Shown: in pieces, positions 16,025-26,451 of the stretch
Layout: every line of letters begins with the position of its first letter
How positions within the stretch are numbered: the first letter of the stretch is position 1
Origin: JAEUHO01 sp046350655
GTDB lineage: Bacteria; Planctomycetota; PLA2; JAEUHO01
Assembly: GCA_046350655.1 (NCBI GenBank)
Contig: JAXMAB010000004.1
Location: 868,001 to 932,000 of the forward strand
Direction: 5' to 3'
DNA length: 64,000 nucleotides
Position numbers and translations under genes: made by a program
The notes under the pieces: model-generated
What the model saw: the letters and a program-made list of their open reading frames with translations, nothing else
What the model was told of the DNA's origin: nothing
Databases searched by the model: none

Positions 16025-16501
16025 ATGCCGAAGAGCCTCCAGGACACCTACGCCCCGCAGAACCGCTGCTTCGGCTGCGGGCCCGCCAACGAGCAGGGCC
16101 TGCGGCTCAAGAGCTTCGCCGTCGGCGACACCGCGGCGGGGGGCACGGTCGTGTGCGACTGGCAGGCCTCCAAGCATCACGAGGCGTTCGCCGGCGTGCT
16201 GAACGGCGGCATCTGCGGCTGTCTGCTCGACTGCCACGGCAACTGGACCGCCGCGTACCACCTGATGACCTCGCAGGGGCTCCCCGAACTGCCCTCGACG
16301 GTGACCGCCGAGTTCCACGTGAAGCTCCGCGCGCCCACGCCGACCGCCGCGCCGGTGCATCTGACGGCGCGCGTCGTCGAGTCGTCGGGCAACCGCGTCG
16401 TCGTCGAGGAGACGCTCGAGGCCGGCGGCAAGGTGACGGCGACCTGCCGCGGCGTCTTCGTCTCCGTCCCGCCCGGCCACCCCGCCTACCACCGCTGGTA
16501 G
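16025..16501 (+). CDS. PaaI-family hotdog-fold thioesterase
   Basis: A 158-residue hotdog-fold protein. FGCGPANEQGLRLKSF is the usual N-terminal strand of PaaI/YbgC relatives. HHEAFAGVLNGGICGCLLDC contains the 'GGxxxxLxD' active-site helix, and TVTAEFHVKLRAPTP is the dimer strand. It is expected to hydrolyse an acyl-CoA thioester in the cytoplasm. It follows the CpcT-like gene after eight bases and is followed by a stem-loop array. The real acyl substrate cannot be read from sequence. Confidence 0.85.
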   Translation: MPKSLQDTYAPQNRCFGCGPANEQGLRLKSFAVGDTAAGGTVVCDWQASKHHEAFAGVLNGGICGCLLDCHGNWTAAYHLMTSQGLPELPSTVTAEFHVKLRAPTPTAAPVHLTARVVESSGNRVVVEETLEAGGKVTATCRGVFVSVPPGHPAYHRW

Positions 16502-16523
16502 CACTCCCGCTCCGCCCTTCGGC

Positions 16524-16931
16524 GACCGGGCCTCGCGGTCCCCGGGGGCAAACGCGCCATCGGGTGACGGACACCGTTTGGCGCGTTTGGCCGCCGGGAA
16601 TCCGCCAATAGATGCCGGTCGATGATTGGCGGGTCGCCGGGGGCAGACGCGCCATTCGGTGACGGACACCGATTGGCGCGTTTGGCCGTCGTCGGCGACC
16701 GGGCCTCGCGGTCCCGGGGCGCGATCCGCCAATAGACGCCGGTCGATGATTGGCGGGTCGCCGGGGGCAAACGCGCCATCGGGTGCCGGACACCGTTTGG
16801 CGCGTTTGGCCGCCGCCGGCGACCGGGCCTCGCGGTCCCGGAGTGCGATCCGCCAATAGACGCCGGTCGATGACTGGCGGGTCGCCGGGGGCAAACGCGC
16901 CATTCGGTGACGGACACCGTTTGGCGCGTTG
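16524..16931. repeat. Array of two alternating stem-loops with inserted dispersed elements
   Basis: This 446-base convergent gap holds four A hairpins (16549-16589, 16644-16684, 16768-16808, 16892-16931), with arms CAAACGCGCCA and TGGCGCGTTTG. They alternate with three B hairpins (16602-16632, 16726-16756, 16850-16880), with arms CCGCCAAT and ATTGGCGG. The dispersed element precedes A1 (16524-16543) and sits between A2 and B2 (16697-16715) and between A3 and B3 (16821-16839), but not between A1 and B1. The period is 95 bases without it and 124 with it. No coding sequence is seen. Confidence 0.9.
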
Positions 16932-16947
16932 GGGCGTCGTCGGCGGA

Positions 16948-18123
16948 TCAGGAGAGGGAGCGGGGGAGGCCGAGACGCTGGTAGAGCGCGAACATCGAGC
17001 CGAGGCGGATCCCGCCGCGGCCGACGCCGAGCACGGGCGGCTCGAGCCCGAGGCGGGCGAGGCAGCGCTCCATCGAGCTCGGGGAGGCCTTGAGGAAGTT
17101 CGCGGTCACGGGCCGCAGGTTGACGACCGGGACGTCGGTCGCGACCCCCTCGGCGTGGAGGAGGTCGGCGGCGTAGGTGCCCCACGACGCGAGCGTGTCG
17201 CCCGGGCGGAGGAACGCGGCGAACGCGGCGCCGAGCGCGGCACGCGGCGCGCCCGCGAGGAGGACGTCGGCGGCGAGCCGCGTGTGGCTCGTGACCGACG
17301 GCGCGAGCGGGTGCGTGGGGCGGACGACGAGATCGAGGCGCGCGCTGCCGTCGCCGCGGACGGCGAGCGCGTGGACGAGCTCGTCGGGGTGGCGGTCCTT
17401 GGCGTCGATGGGCCACGCGTTGGACTCGACGGCGACGAGGACGACGCGGGCCGGGTCGCGGAGCGCGGGAGGCAGCGCCCAGACCGGCTTCACGCGGCGC
17501 ATCAGCCGCGACTTGTCGCGCGGCTTGCCGACGCGGCGCTGGTAGTCGAGCTGCGTGTCCACCATGGCGCGGAACGGCGTGAGCATCGCGCGGTACGGCG
17601 CGGGGTCGCCCTCGAGGACGCCGAGGGCGTTCGCGATGGCCTCGATGGTCGAGAGGCACTCGGCGCGCGGCTCGCGGCGGATGCGGTACTCGCTCGGCTG
17701 CGCCGGCGCGATGCGGTAGCGGGGGAGCGCGGCGACGGCGGGGTTGAGCTTCAGCAGCTTCTTCGCGGTGGACCACGTGCCGTCCACCACGAGGAGCGTG
17801 ACGGGGTCGGTGGGGGGCGCCGCGGCGACGTCCACCGCGTCGGGGCCCGGCCAGAGGAGGACGGCGCGGCGGGTCGGGTCGGCCAGCGCCGCGGCCACGG
17901 TCGGGTGCGCGTCGACCGCGGTGCCGACGACGACGGACGCGCCGGCGAGGCACCGCGCCGCCATCGCGGCGGTGCCGATCGCGACGCGGCGCTCGCGGGG
18001 GTGCTGCAGGATGAGCACGCGCGTCCGCGGCGCGAGCGACGGCAGGCGGTCGCACACGCAGACCTTGGCCGGGCGGAGGCACCGCTCGCACAGCGGCCGG
18101 TAGGGGGGCGCCTCGGGGATCAC
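16948..18123 (-). CDS. DTW-domain tRNA aminocarboxypropyltransferase with C-terminal exonuclease-like domain
   Basis: A 391-residue protein. Residues 10-215 are a DTW domain: the zinc motif CERCLRPAKVCVCDRLP, ILQHPRERRVAIGT, and VVDGTWSTAKKLL carrying the DTW-type signature. DTW proteins (TapT family) transfer a 3-amino-3-carboxypropyl group from SAM to tRNA uridine. Residues 235-391 resemble a DnaQ/DEDD fold (VLVAVESNAWP, DELVHALAVRGDGSARLDLV, PLAPSVTSHTRLAADVL) but the acidic residues are largely replaced. The GTG overlaps the stop of a methyltransferase gene. The exonuclease-like call is moderate. Confidence 0.8.
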   Translation of the reverse strand: MIPEAPPYRPLCERCLRPAKVCVCDRLPSLAPRTRVLILQHPRERRVAIGTAAMAARCLAGASVVVGTAVDAHPTVAAALADPTRRAVLLWPGPDAVDVAAAPPTDPVTLLVVDGTWSTAKKLLKLNPAVAALPRYRIAPAQPSEYRIRREPRAECLSTIEAIANALGVLEGDPAPYRAMLTPFRAMVDTQLDYQRRVGKPRDKSRLMRRVKPVWALPPALRDPARVVLVAVESNAWPIDAKDRHPDELVHALAVRGDGSARLDLVVRPTHPLAPSVTSHTRLAADVLLAGAPRAALGAAFAAFLRPGDTLASWGTYAADLLHAEGVATDVPVVNLRPVTANFLKASPSSMERCLARLGLEPPVLGVGRGGIRLGSMFALYQRLGLPRSLS

Positions 18124-18863
18124 GCGAGGCCCGTCGCGGGGTCGTAGCGGAGGCGGCGCGCGCGCGCGGCGCGGCGGCGCACGCACTCGACGCCGACGGC
18201 GTCGAGGCCGCGGGCGTTGGCGACCGCGAGCACCGTCCCGAGCCCGCAGAACGGGTCGACGACGGTGCGGCACGCGGTCGCGCGCGCGAGGAACGCGACC
18301 GCGGCCTCGCACGCGGCGGTGCCCATGGCCTTCGACCACGACATCTCGCCCAGCGCCGGCAGGACGTCGGGCGTCGCGAGGGCGGGCGGGACGCGGAGGT
18401 CGCGCGAGAACGCGAGCAGGTGGGCGAAGCCGGGCCGGCCGAACGTCGGCGTGCCGGGCGTCGTGCGGCACACGATCTTGTGGAACACGCACGCGAGGCC
18501 CGCGCGCGCGGCGCCCTCGCCGACGAGGTGGCCCTTGTCGACCCAGCGGCCGTCGCGCAGGACGTCGGTCTGGTAGAAGACCGCGACGGCGGTCGGCGCG
18601 ACGGCGGCGCAGCACCGGGCCGCGGCGTCGACGAACCACGCGCGCCAGGCCTCGGGCGACAGCGCGGGGAGCTCCGACGCGTCCGGCAGCGACGTCACGA
18701 GCGCGTGCGTCGGCGGCAGCGGGGCCGCCGCGAGGAACGCGAGCCCGTCGCCGACGTGGATCGTCCGCGCGGGAGCGGCGGCGTCCCCGGGGGCGATCGC
18801 CGGCGCGGCCGGCGGGGGGGCCTGCGGGGCGCGGGACGGCGTCGGGGGCGGCGAGGGGGACAT
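18120..18863 (-). CDS. SAM-dependent methyltransferase
   Basis: A 247-residue class I methyltransferase with a permuted DNA-methylase-like order. A catalytic-type loop (LVTSLPDASELPALS) comes first, then FYQTDVLRDGRWVDKGHLV, and the SAM-binding strand VVDPFCGLGTVLAVANARGL followed by AVGVE near the C-terminus. The coupling with a DTW tRNA-modification gene through a GTGA overlap suggests that its substrate is RNA, although DNA remains possible. The first 35 residues are Pro/Ala-rich and probably disordered. Confidence 0.75.
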   Translation of the reverse strand: MSPSPPPTPSRAPQAPPPAAPAIAPGDAAAPARTIHVGDGLAFLAAAPLPPTHALVTSLPDASELPALSPEAWRAWFVDAAARCCAAVAPTAVAVFYQTDVLRDGRWVDKGHLVGEGAARAGLACVFHKIVCRTTPGTPTFGRPGFAHLLAFSRDLRVPPALATPDVLPALGEMSWSKAMGTAACEAAVAFLARATACRTVVDPFCGLGTVLAVANARGLDAVGVECVRRRAARARRLRYDPATGLA

Positions 18864-19101
18864 CCGTGGGCCCGCGGAGGATACGCACGCCGGGTCCGCC
18901 CGCGCCCGAACGGCCGCGACGACCGTGGGCCCCCCGTCGGAGGGGTGGGGTATACGTACTACATACGAACAAACCGCTTCACCGGGGGGCCTCGACCCCC
19001 GGCCACCCCCGGGGGGGCCAGCCCGGCGCGCGATCCCGGCGCCGAACCCTCCCGCGGGCCCGGGCCCCGGACCTTCCCCGACGGATAGCGTCCCTCCTCC
19101 C
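18864..19101. promoter_or_regulatory. Divergent promoter region with an A+T-rich spot
   Basis: The 238-base gap between the divergent methyltransferase and amine oxidase genes is G+C-rich except for GTATACGTACTACATACGAA at about 18951-18972. This spot includes the near-palindrome GTAT(9 bases)ATAC and stands out as a likely promoter or operator. No gene fits here. Confidence 0.35.
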
Positions 19102-20790
19102 ATGGCCGTCCCGTCTGCCCCCTCCGCCCCGGCGGCGCCGTTGCCCGCCACCCGCCGCTCCCCGCGGTTCCGCGTCCCGATGCTGCCGCGCCTCTCGGCG
19201 CTCCTCGGGTTCCCCGCGGCGTCGTCGTCACTCCCTGCCGCCGGGCTCGCCGGCGCCGGGACCGGCGTCCTCGCCGACACCGTCCGCCGCGCCGGCTTCC
19301 GGCGGCTGTCGGGCCTGTGGGGGACCGCCTTGCCGACCGGGCCGTCGCGGCCCGAGGTCGTCGTGATCGGCGCGGGGATCTCGGGGCTGGCCGCCGCGCG
19401 CCGGCTGCACGACGACGGCGTGCGCGTCACGGTGATCGAGGCCCGGGACCGGGTCGGCGGCCGCGTGCACTCCGTGCGGAACGCCCGCGGCGACGCCTTC
19501 GACCTCGGCGCGTCGTGGATCCACGGCGTCAAGGGCAACCCGATCGCGGCGCTCGCCCGCGACCTTGACATCCCGACGGTCACGAGCGGCCGCGTGAACG
19601 CCCTGTTCGACGCGCGCGGCCGCCGGCTCGACACCGCCGCCGTGCAGGCCCGCATGGGCGCCGCGCTGCAGGCCGCGCGCGCGGTCGCGGCCGGGTCCGG
19701 CCGCTCCGTCGCCGACGTCGTCCGCCTCGCCGGCGTCGACGAGGCCCTCTCGCCCCGCGACCGCCGCCTGTTCCGCTGGTACCTCACCGCGGAGCTCGAG
19801 CACGAGTTCGCCGGCGACGTCACCGAGCTCTCGGCCGCCCACTTCGACGCCGAGAACGAGCCCCGCGGCGAGGAAGTCGTCTTCCCGACGGGCTACGACC
19901 GCATCGCCCACGCGCTCGCGGCCGGCCTCGACGTGCGGCTCCGCACCGTCGTCACCCACATCGAGTGGGGCGAGGCGGCGGGCGCCGGCCCGCTCGGGGG
20001 CGGCGCCAACGGTCTCGGGCACGACCCCTCGCGGATCGGCGGGCCCTCTCGCGGAGACGGGCCCTCTCGCGGAGACGGGCCCTCGCGCGGAGACGGGCCC
20101 TCGCGCGGAGACGGGCCCTCGCGCGGAGATGGGCGCGTCCGCGTGCACCTCCGCGACGCGTCGGGCGCCGTCTCGGTGCTCGAGGCGGACCACGCCGTCG
20201 TCACGCTCCCCCTCGGCGTCCTCAAGGCCGGCGGCGTGACGTTCACGCCGGAGCTCCCCGCGGTGAACCGCGCCGCGATCGAGCGCCTCGGCATGGGCCT
20301 CATGAACAAGGTGTGGCTCACCTTCCCGCACCGCTTCTGGGGCGACGCCGACTGGATCAACCGCGCCGCCGACCCCGTCGGCCGCTTCACCCAGTTCTTC
20401 GCGCCCCGCACGCCCACGCCGATGCTCGCCGCGTTCCACACCGGCGCGTGCGCCCGCGACCTCGAGACCCGCACCGACGACGAGACCGTCGCCGCCGCCC
20501 TCGCGGCCCTCCGCACGACGTACGGCGCCGCCGTGCCGCCGCCGCTCGAGGCCCACGTCACGCGGTGGTCGAAGGACCCGTTCGCGTGCGGCGCGTACTC
20601 GTTCGTCGCCGCCGGCGCGACCCCCGACGACCGCGTCGCGCTCGCCACGCCGCTCGGCCGCAGCGTCTTCTTCGCCGGCGAGGCGACGCACACCGGCTAC
20701 CCGTCCACCGTCCACGGCGCGTACCTCTCCGGGATCGCGGCCGCGAAGGCCGTGCGCCGCGCCGCCCGCGTCGGCCGCCGCGCGGCGTAG
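19102..20790 (+). CDS. Flavin-containing amine oxidase
   Basis: A 562-residue FAD enzyme of the polyamine/monoamine oxidase family. VVVIGAGISGLAAARRLHDD is the dinucleotide-binding motif, followed by VTVIEARDRVGGRVHS and GASWIHG. The C-terminal FFAGEATHTGYPSTVHGAYL is the second FAD motif. It probably oxidises a polyamine or related amine. The first 80 residues are Ala/Pro-rich with no clear export signal. Residues 308-343 are an in-frame tandem repeat (six GPSRGD-like units) inserted in a loop of the substrate domain, which is absent from typical family members. Confidence 0.85.
   Translation: MAVPSAPSAPAAPLPATRRSPRFRVPMLPRLSALLGFPAASSSLPAAGLAGAGTGVLADTVRRAGFRRLSGLWGTALPTGPSRPEVVVIGAGISGLAAARRLHDDGVRVTVIEARDRVGGRVHSVRNARGDAFDLGASWIHGVKGNPIAALARDLDIPTVTSGRVNALFDARGRRLDTAAVQARMGAALQAARAVAAGSGRSVADVVRLAGVDEALSPRDRRLFRWYLTAELEHEFAGDVTELSAAHFDAENEPRGEEVVFPTGYDRIAHALAAGLDVRLRTVVTHIEWGEAAGAGPLGGGANGLGHDPSRIGGPSRGDGPSRGDGPSRGDGPSRGDGPSRGDGRVRVHLRDASGAVSVLEADHAVVTLPLGVLKAGGVTFTPELPAVNRAAIERLGMGLMNKVWLTFPHRFWGDADWINRAADPVGRFTQFFAPRTPTPMLAAFHTGACARDLETRTDDETVAAALAALRTTYGAAVPPPLEAHVTRWSKDPFACGAYSFVAAGATPDDRVALATPLGRSVFFAGEATHTGYPSTVHGAYLSGIAAAKAVRRAARVGRRAA
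20023..20130 (+). repeat. 18-base tandem repeat inside the amine oxidase gene
   Basis: Five nearly perfect copies of GGGCCCTCTCGCGGAGAC or GGGCCCTCGCGCGGAGAC (20041-20130) follow one degenerate copy (20023-20040). They encode DPSRIG and then GPSRGD five times in frame. The unit resembles the dispersed element (CGGGCCTCGCGG), so it may be a tandem expansion of an inserted copy. Confidence 0.9.
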
Positions 20791-20865
20791 CTCCCGGCCC
20801 CCGCACGGCGTCCGCGCGGGGCACGCCGGCCGACCGGCGGCGACGGGACCACGGTCGGGTTCCCC

Positions 20866-20886
20866 GGGACGCAAGGCCCGGTCGCC
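20866..20886. repeat. Dispersed palindromic element copy
   Basis: GGGACGCAAGGCCCGGTCGCC lies in the 253-base gap between the amine oxidase and GNAT genes. It differs from the consensus at two positions. The remainder of the gap is G+C-rich with no recognisable signal. Confidence 0.6.
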
Positions 20887-21043
20887 GCCGCGTCCCCGCG
20901 CCGTCGCGTCGCGGCGGTGTCGCGTTCCGGTGGCGTCCGATCGGCCCCGCGCGGCTCGCACGCGGTCGGCGGCGCGGCGGTTCGCCGGGCGTCGGGACCC
21001 GGGGCCCGTCGCGCCGCGCGCGTGGTGATACCCTCCGCGTCCC

Positions 21044-21931
21044 ATGGCGCCGTTGGCCCGCCCCGCGATCACGTCCGCGGACCGCCGCACGGCGGCCTCG
21101 ATCACGCACGCCGCGAACGCGTCCACGGTGCCGCTCGACGTGTTCGTGGCGACGCGGCTGCGCAACCCGCGGCGCGCGACCGCGACGTGGTGGCTGCTCG
21201 AGGACGGCGGGGTCGCCGTCGCGTCGCTCGTCGCGTACCCGCTGACGTTCGCCGCGGGCGACGCGATCGCGGCGGGCTACGGCCTCGGCGCGGTGGGCAC
21301 GGCGCCGTCGGCGCGGGCCCGCGGGTACGCCACGGAGCTCTGCCGCCAAGTGATCGACGCGAACGAGGCCGAGGGCCGCCGCGTGGGGCTCCTCTATTCC
21401 GCGATCCCGCCGAAGTTCTACGCGCGCCTCGGGTTCCACGTCGTGCCCGCGTGGCACCCCGTGTGCGCGCGGCCCGCGGAGCTGGCGGCCGGCGGGCCTT
21501 GCGTCCCGTGGACCCCGATCGACCCCCGCGCCGAGGCCGCGGCGCTCGCCGACCTCTACACGCGGCGGCACGGCGGCGCGCTCCACCTGCACCGCGACGC
21601 CGCCGGCTTCGTGCGCAACGTCGACCTCAACCCCGACGACCTCTTCTTCGGCGTCGGGACGCCGCTGCGCGGGTACGTGCGGGTCTCGGTCGAGGCCGAG
21701 AGCCTCGAGGTGGTCGAGGAGGTCGTGCCCGCGCCCGAACGCGCGGCCGCGCTGCGCGCCGTCGGGCGGCTCGCCGTCGGGTGCAAGGCGCTGACCGTGG
21801 AGGGGTGGTTCGACCCGTGCCCCACGGTCTCGGACTTCTTCGAGGACCGCGGGCGCGCGACGACGCTGCCGATGGTGCGGGGCTTCGCGGACCTCGCCCG
21901 GGCCCGGTTCTCGAGCGCGGACTACTTCTGA
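21044..21931 (+). CDS. GNAT-family N-acetyltransferase, Eis-like
   Basis: A 295-residue protein. The N-terminal half is a GNAT domain: GYGLGAVGTAPSARARGYAT gives the 'V.P..RGRGYA' acetyl-CoA loop, followed by LLYSAIPPKFYARLGFHVVP. The C-terminal half forms a second, degenerate GNAT-like or beta domain, as in Eis-type enzymes (LYTRRHGGALHLHRD, LTVEGWFDPCPTVSDFFED). It is expected to acetylate a small molecule or protein amine in the cytoplasm. It stands alone between the amine oxidase and the hybrid kinase, and the target is unknown. Confidence 0.75.
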   Translation: MAPLARPAITSADRRTAASITHAANASTVPLDVFVATRLRNPRRATATWWLLEDGGVAVASLVAYPLTFAAGDAIAAGYGLGAVGTAPSARARGYATELCRQVIDANEAEGRRVGLLYSAIPPKFYARLGFHVVPAWHPVCARPAELAAGGPCVPWTPIDPRAEAAALADLYTRRHGGALHLHRDAAGFVRNVDLNPDDLFFGVGTPLRGYVRVSVEAESLEVVEEVVPAPERAAALRAVGRLAVGCKALTVEGWFDPCPTVSDFFEDRGRATTLPMVRGFADLARARFSSADYF

Positions 21932-22105
21932 CGCGGCGGGTCGGGGCGCCGCGCGCCGCGAGGTTGTGAAGGCGGCGTGAAGGAAGCGGGGCCTTGGACC
22001 GGGTGGCCGGTTCTCCGATGCGACACGGGTGTATCGTTTCTTCACGAGCCGACGGACCGGGCGTGGAACTCACAGGGAGCGCCGCGCGCGGTGTGGGAGG
22101 GACCT

Positions 22106-24448
<2,343 letters not shown>

Positions 24449-24453
24449 CCGGG

Positions 24454-25314
24454 CTACTTCGGGCCGATGATCCCGCGGAGCGCGGCCTCGGGGCGGTTGA
24501 GGTCGGCGGCGTAGAGCTTGCTGCAGAGGTTCCCGTCGACGTAGACGAGGGCGGTCGGCAGCGTGTCGAGGGCGTACTTCACGGCCTCGGGGTCGCTCCA
24601 CGTGGCGGGCGTGGCGGGCAGTCCGTAGTAGTCGACGGCGAAGTGCGGCTTCTCGCCGTCCTTGCACCCCTTCAGCAGCTCCTCCTCGACGCGGAGCACG
24701 CGGCCCATCACGGTCGCGCAGGTCGAGCACCAGGTGCCGAAGTACACGAAGACGCGGACCTCGGCCTTGCAGCCCCGCAGCGCGTCGAGGTCGGCCGCGA
24801 CCGGCACGTAGGCCTTGGCGTCGCGGGCGTACTCGGGGCGGTGCTTGAGGAGGTCCTCGGCCTTGTGCCAGCCGAGCACGGGGGTGGCGGGGACGAGGCG
24901 GCCCTTGAGCCCCTCGACCGCGACCTTGATCGACATCCCCTCGAGCTCGAACTTGCCCAGCTCCTTGAGCTTCACGTCGGCCTTGAGGTCGATGCCGCCG
25001 TCGTCGCGCGGGAGCACGGCGTCCTCGCCGAACGACTCGATGGTCCGGGTCGCGGTGCGGATGAGCACGGGCGCGGCGACGCCCGTGCCGCGCAGGACGT
25101 AGGCGGCGGCGCGGACGGAGAAGTAGAGGACCGTGGTCTTGTCGGTCTTCTCGGTCGGCTCCCACTCGAACTTGCCGGTGGGCTGGAACTCCCGGAGCGT
25201 CTCGTGACGGGCGGGGCCGTCGGCCCGCGCGGCCGACGACGCGGCGAGCGGCAGGGCGGCGGCCAGGGCCAGGGCGAGGGCGCACCGGGCGAGGCTTCGG
25301 GGGGCGAGACGCAT
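24454..25314 (-). CDS. Exported thioredoxin-like protein
   Basis: A 286-residue protein with a signal peptide (CALALALAAALPLAASSAARA). Residues 35-160 are a beta-rich domain of unknown type. Residues 160-286 are a thioredoxin fold with redox site VYFGTWCSTCATVMG and a C-terminal LPTALVYVDGNL containing the cis-proline. It probably reduces or isomerises disulfides outside the cytoplasm. The gene upstream encodes a MauE/DoxX-type membrane protein, a common partner that passes electrons to exported thioredoxins. The two stop-start ends are 28 bases apart. Confidence 0.8.
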   Translation of the reverse strand: MRLAPRSLARCALALALAAALPLAASSAARADGPARHETLREFQPTGKFEWEPTEKTDKTTVLYFSVRAAAYVLRGTGVAAPVLIRTATRTIESFGEDAVLPRDDGGIDLKADVKLKELGKFELEGMSIKVAVEGLKGRLVPATPVLGWHKAEDLLKHRPEYARDAKAYVPVAADLDALRGCKAEVRVFVYFGTWCSTCATVMGRVLRVEEELLKGCKDGEKPHFAVDYYGLPATPATWSDPEAVKYALDTLPTALVYVDGNLCSKLYAADLNRPEAALRGIIGPK

Positions 25315-25342
25315 ACGGCACTCCCTACGGGCGGCCGGGAGT

Positions 25343-26323
25343 CTACCCGGGGGGAGCGGCCGACAGGGAGCGCAGGGGCGGGAGTCCGTCCCAGGTCGCC
25401 GTGACGACCCCGTCGATCACGTGGAACGACCGCGGGAGCCGCCGATACAACGGCCGAACGATCGCCTTGTCGGTCACCTGGATCGGGAAGGAAGCCCCGG
25501 TCGCGAACCCGAACATGGCCACCGTGTCCGCCGGGGCGGCGGTCAGGACCCAGAGGCGGGGCCCCTTGCCGTCGGCGGCGTAGACGTTGAGGTCGGGGAT
25601 CGCCTCGCGGAAGGCGGGCTCGTCGAGGTCCGTCAGGACGACGACGTGCCGCCCCTCGACCAGGAGCGGCAGCGCGTCGCGGAGGCACTTCTGCTCCGCC
25701 GCGGTGCACAGCTCGTCCACCCGGCGGCCCGGCGACAGGCGGGTCGCGAGGTCGTCGAGCGGCAGGTTCGGGGCGGCGACCGCGAAGACGACGGCGCCGA
25801 CGGTGGCGACCAGCGACGCGAGGACCCGCCGGAGCGGCGCGGGCGACCCCGGCGTCGGCGCCAGCCATGCCGCCGCGAGCGTCGGGACGAGCATCGCCGC
25901 GTCCTGGAGGAGGGCCTCGGACGGGGAGCGGTGGACGAGGTTGCCGAAGCAGCCGCACGAGGTCTTCGCGGAGGCCCAGCCCATCTTGTCGTAGAGGTAC
26001 GCGCGCCCGGTCAGGAAGAGGAAGAAGGCGACGAGCCCCGTGGTCAGCACGAGCACCGACCGGGTCCGGACGCCGAGCACCAACGCGAGGCCCAGCCCGA
26101 CCTCGATCCCGATCGCGAGCTGGGCGACGGTCTTGGCCGAGAGGACGATGTCGAGGCCCTCGTCGCGGATGACGTCGGCGAACGCGATCGGGTCGATCAG
26201 CTTGGCGTAGGCGGCGAAGAGGAAGATGCCGCCGAGCGCGAAGGCGCCGACCGCCGCGAGGCCCCGGCGGACGGGGCCCGGGCCGGGACCGCGGAGGGGG
26301 CCGGTGGTGACGACGACGTCCAT
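25343..26323 (-). CDS. MauE/DoxX-like redox-associated membrane protein
   Basis: A 326-residue protein. The first 150 residues hold four hydrophobic helices in the MauE/DoxX pattern (GGIFLFAAYAKLIDP, LAIGIEVGLGLALVLG), with a CGCFG motif after helix three that is typical of MauE relatives. The C-terminal 150 residues look extracytoplasmic and thioredoxin-like but lack a CxxC motif (HVVVLTDLDEPAFREAIPDL). It probably works with the exported CSTC thioredoxin encoded 28 bases downstream. The exact electron route is inferred from the family. Confidence 0.8.
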   Translation of the reverse strand: MDVVVTTGPLRGPGPGPVRRGLAAVGAFALGGIFLFAAYAKLIDPIAFADVIRDEGLDIVLSAKTVAQLAIGIEVGLGLALVLGVRTRSVLVLTTGLVAFFLFLTGRAYLYDKMGWASAKTSCGCFGNLVHRSPSEALLQDAAMLVPTLAAAWLAPTPGSPAPLRRVLASLVATVGAVVFAVAAPNLPLDDLATRLSPGRRVDELCTAAEQKCLRDALPLLVEGRHVVVLTDLDEPAFREAIPDLNVYAADGKGPRLWVLTAAPADTVAMFGFATGASFPIQVTDKAIVRPLYRRLPRSFHVIDGVVTATWDGLPPLRSLSAAPPG

Positions 26324-26451
26324 CCCCGCAAGCGTAGCCGGAGCGGGCGGATCCGGACACGGGGGACGACCCCCGGACGCGCGCATCGACGCCGCGGGGC
26401 GGGCCACCTATCCTGTCGCGTCCCCCCTCGGGGGCCCCCGGAGCCCACCCC

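Noticed and set aside
16524..16931. Possible CRISPR array
   Set aside because: The sequences between the A hairpins are themselves repeated (B hairpin and dispersed element), so there are no unique spacers, and no cas gene is present.
16549..16931. Possible integron attC sites
   Set aside because: No gene lies between the hairpins, no integron integrase is in the window, and attC core sites are not seen.
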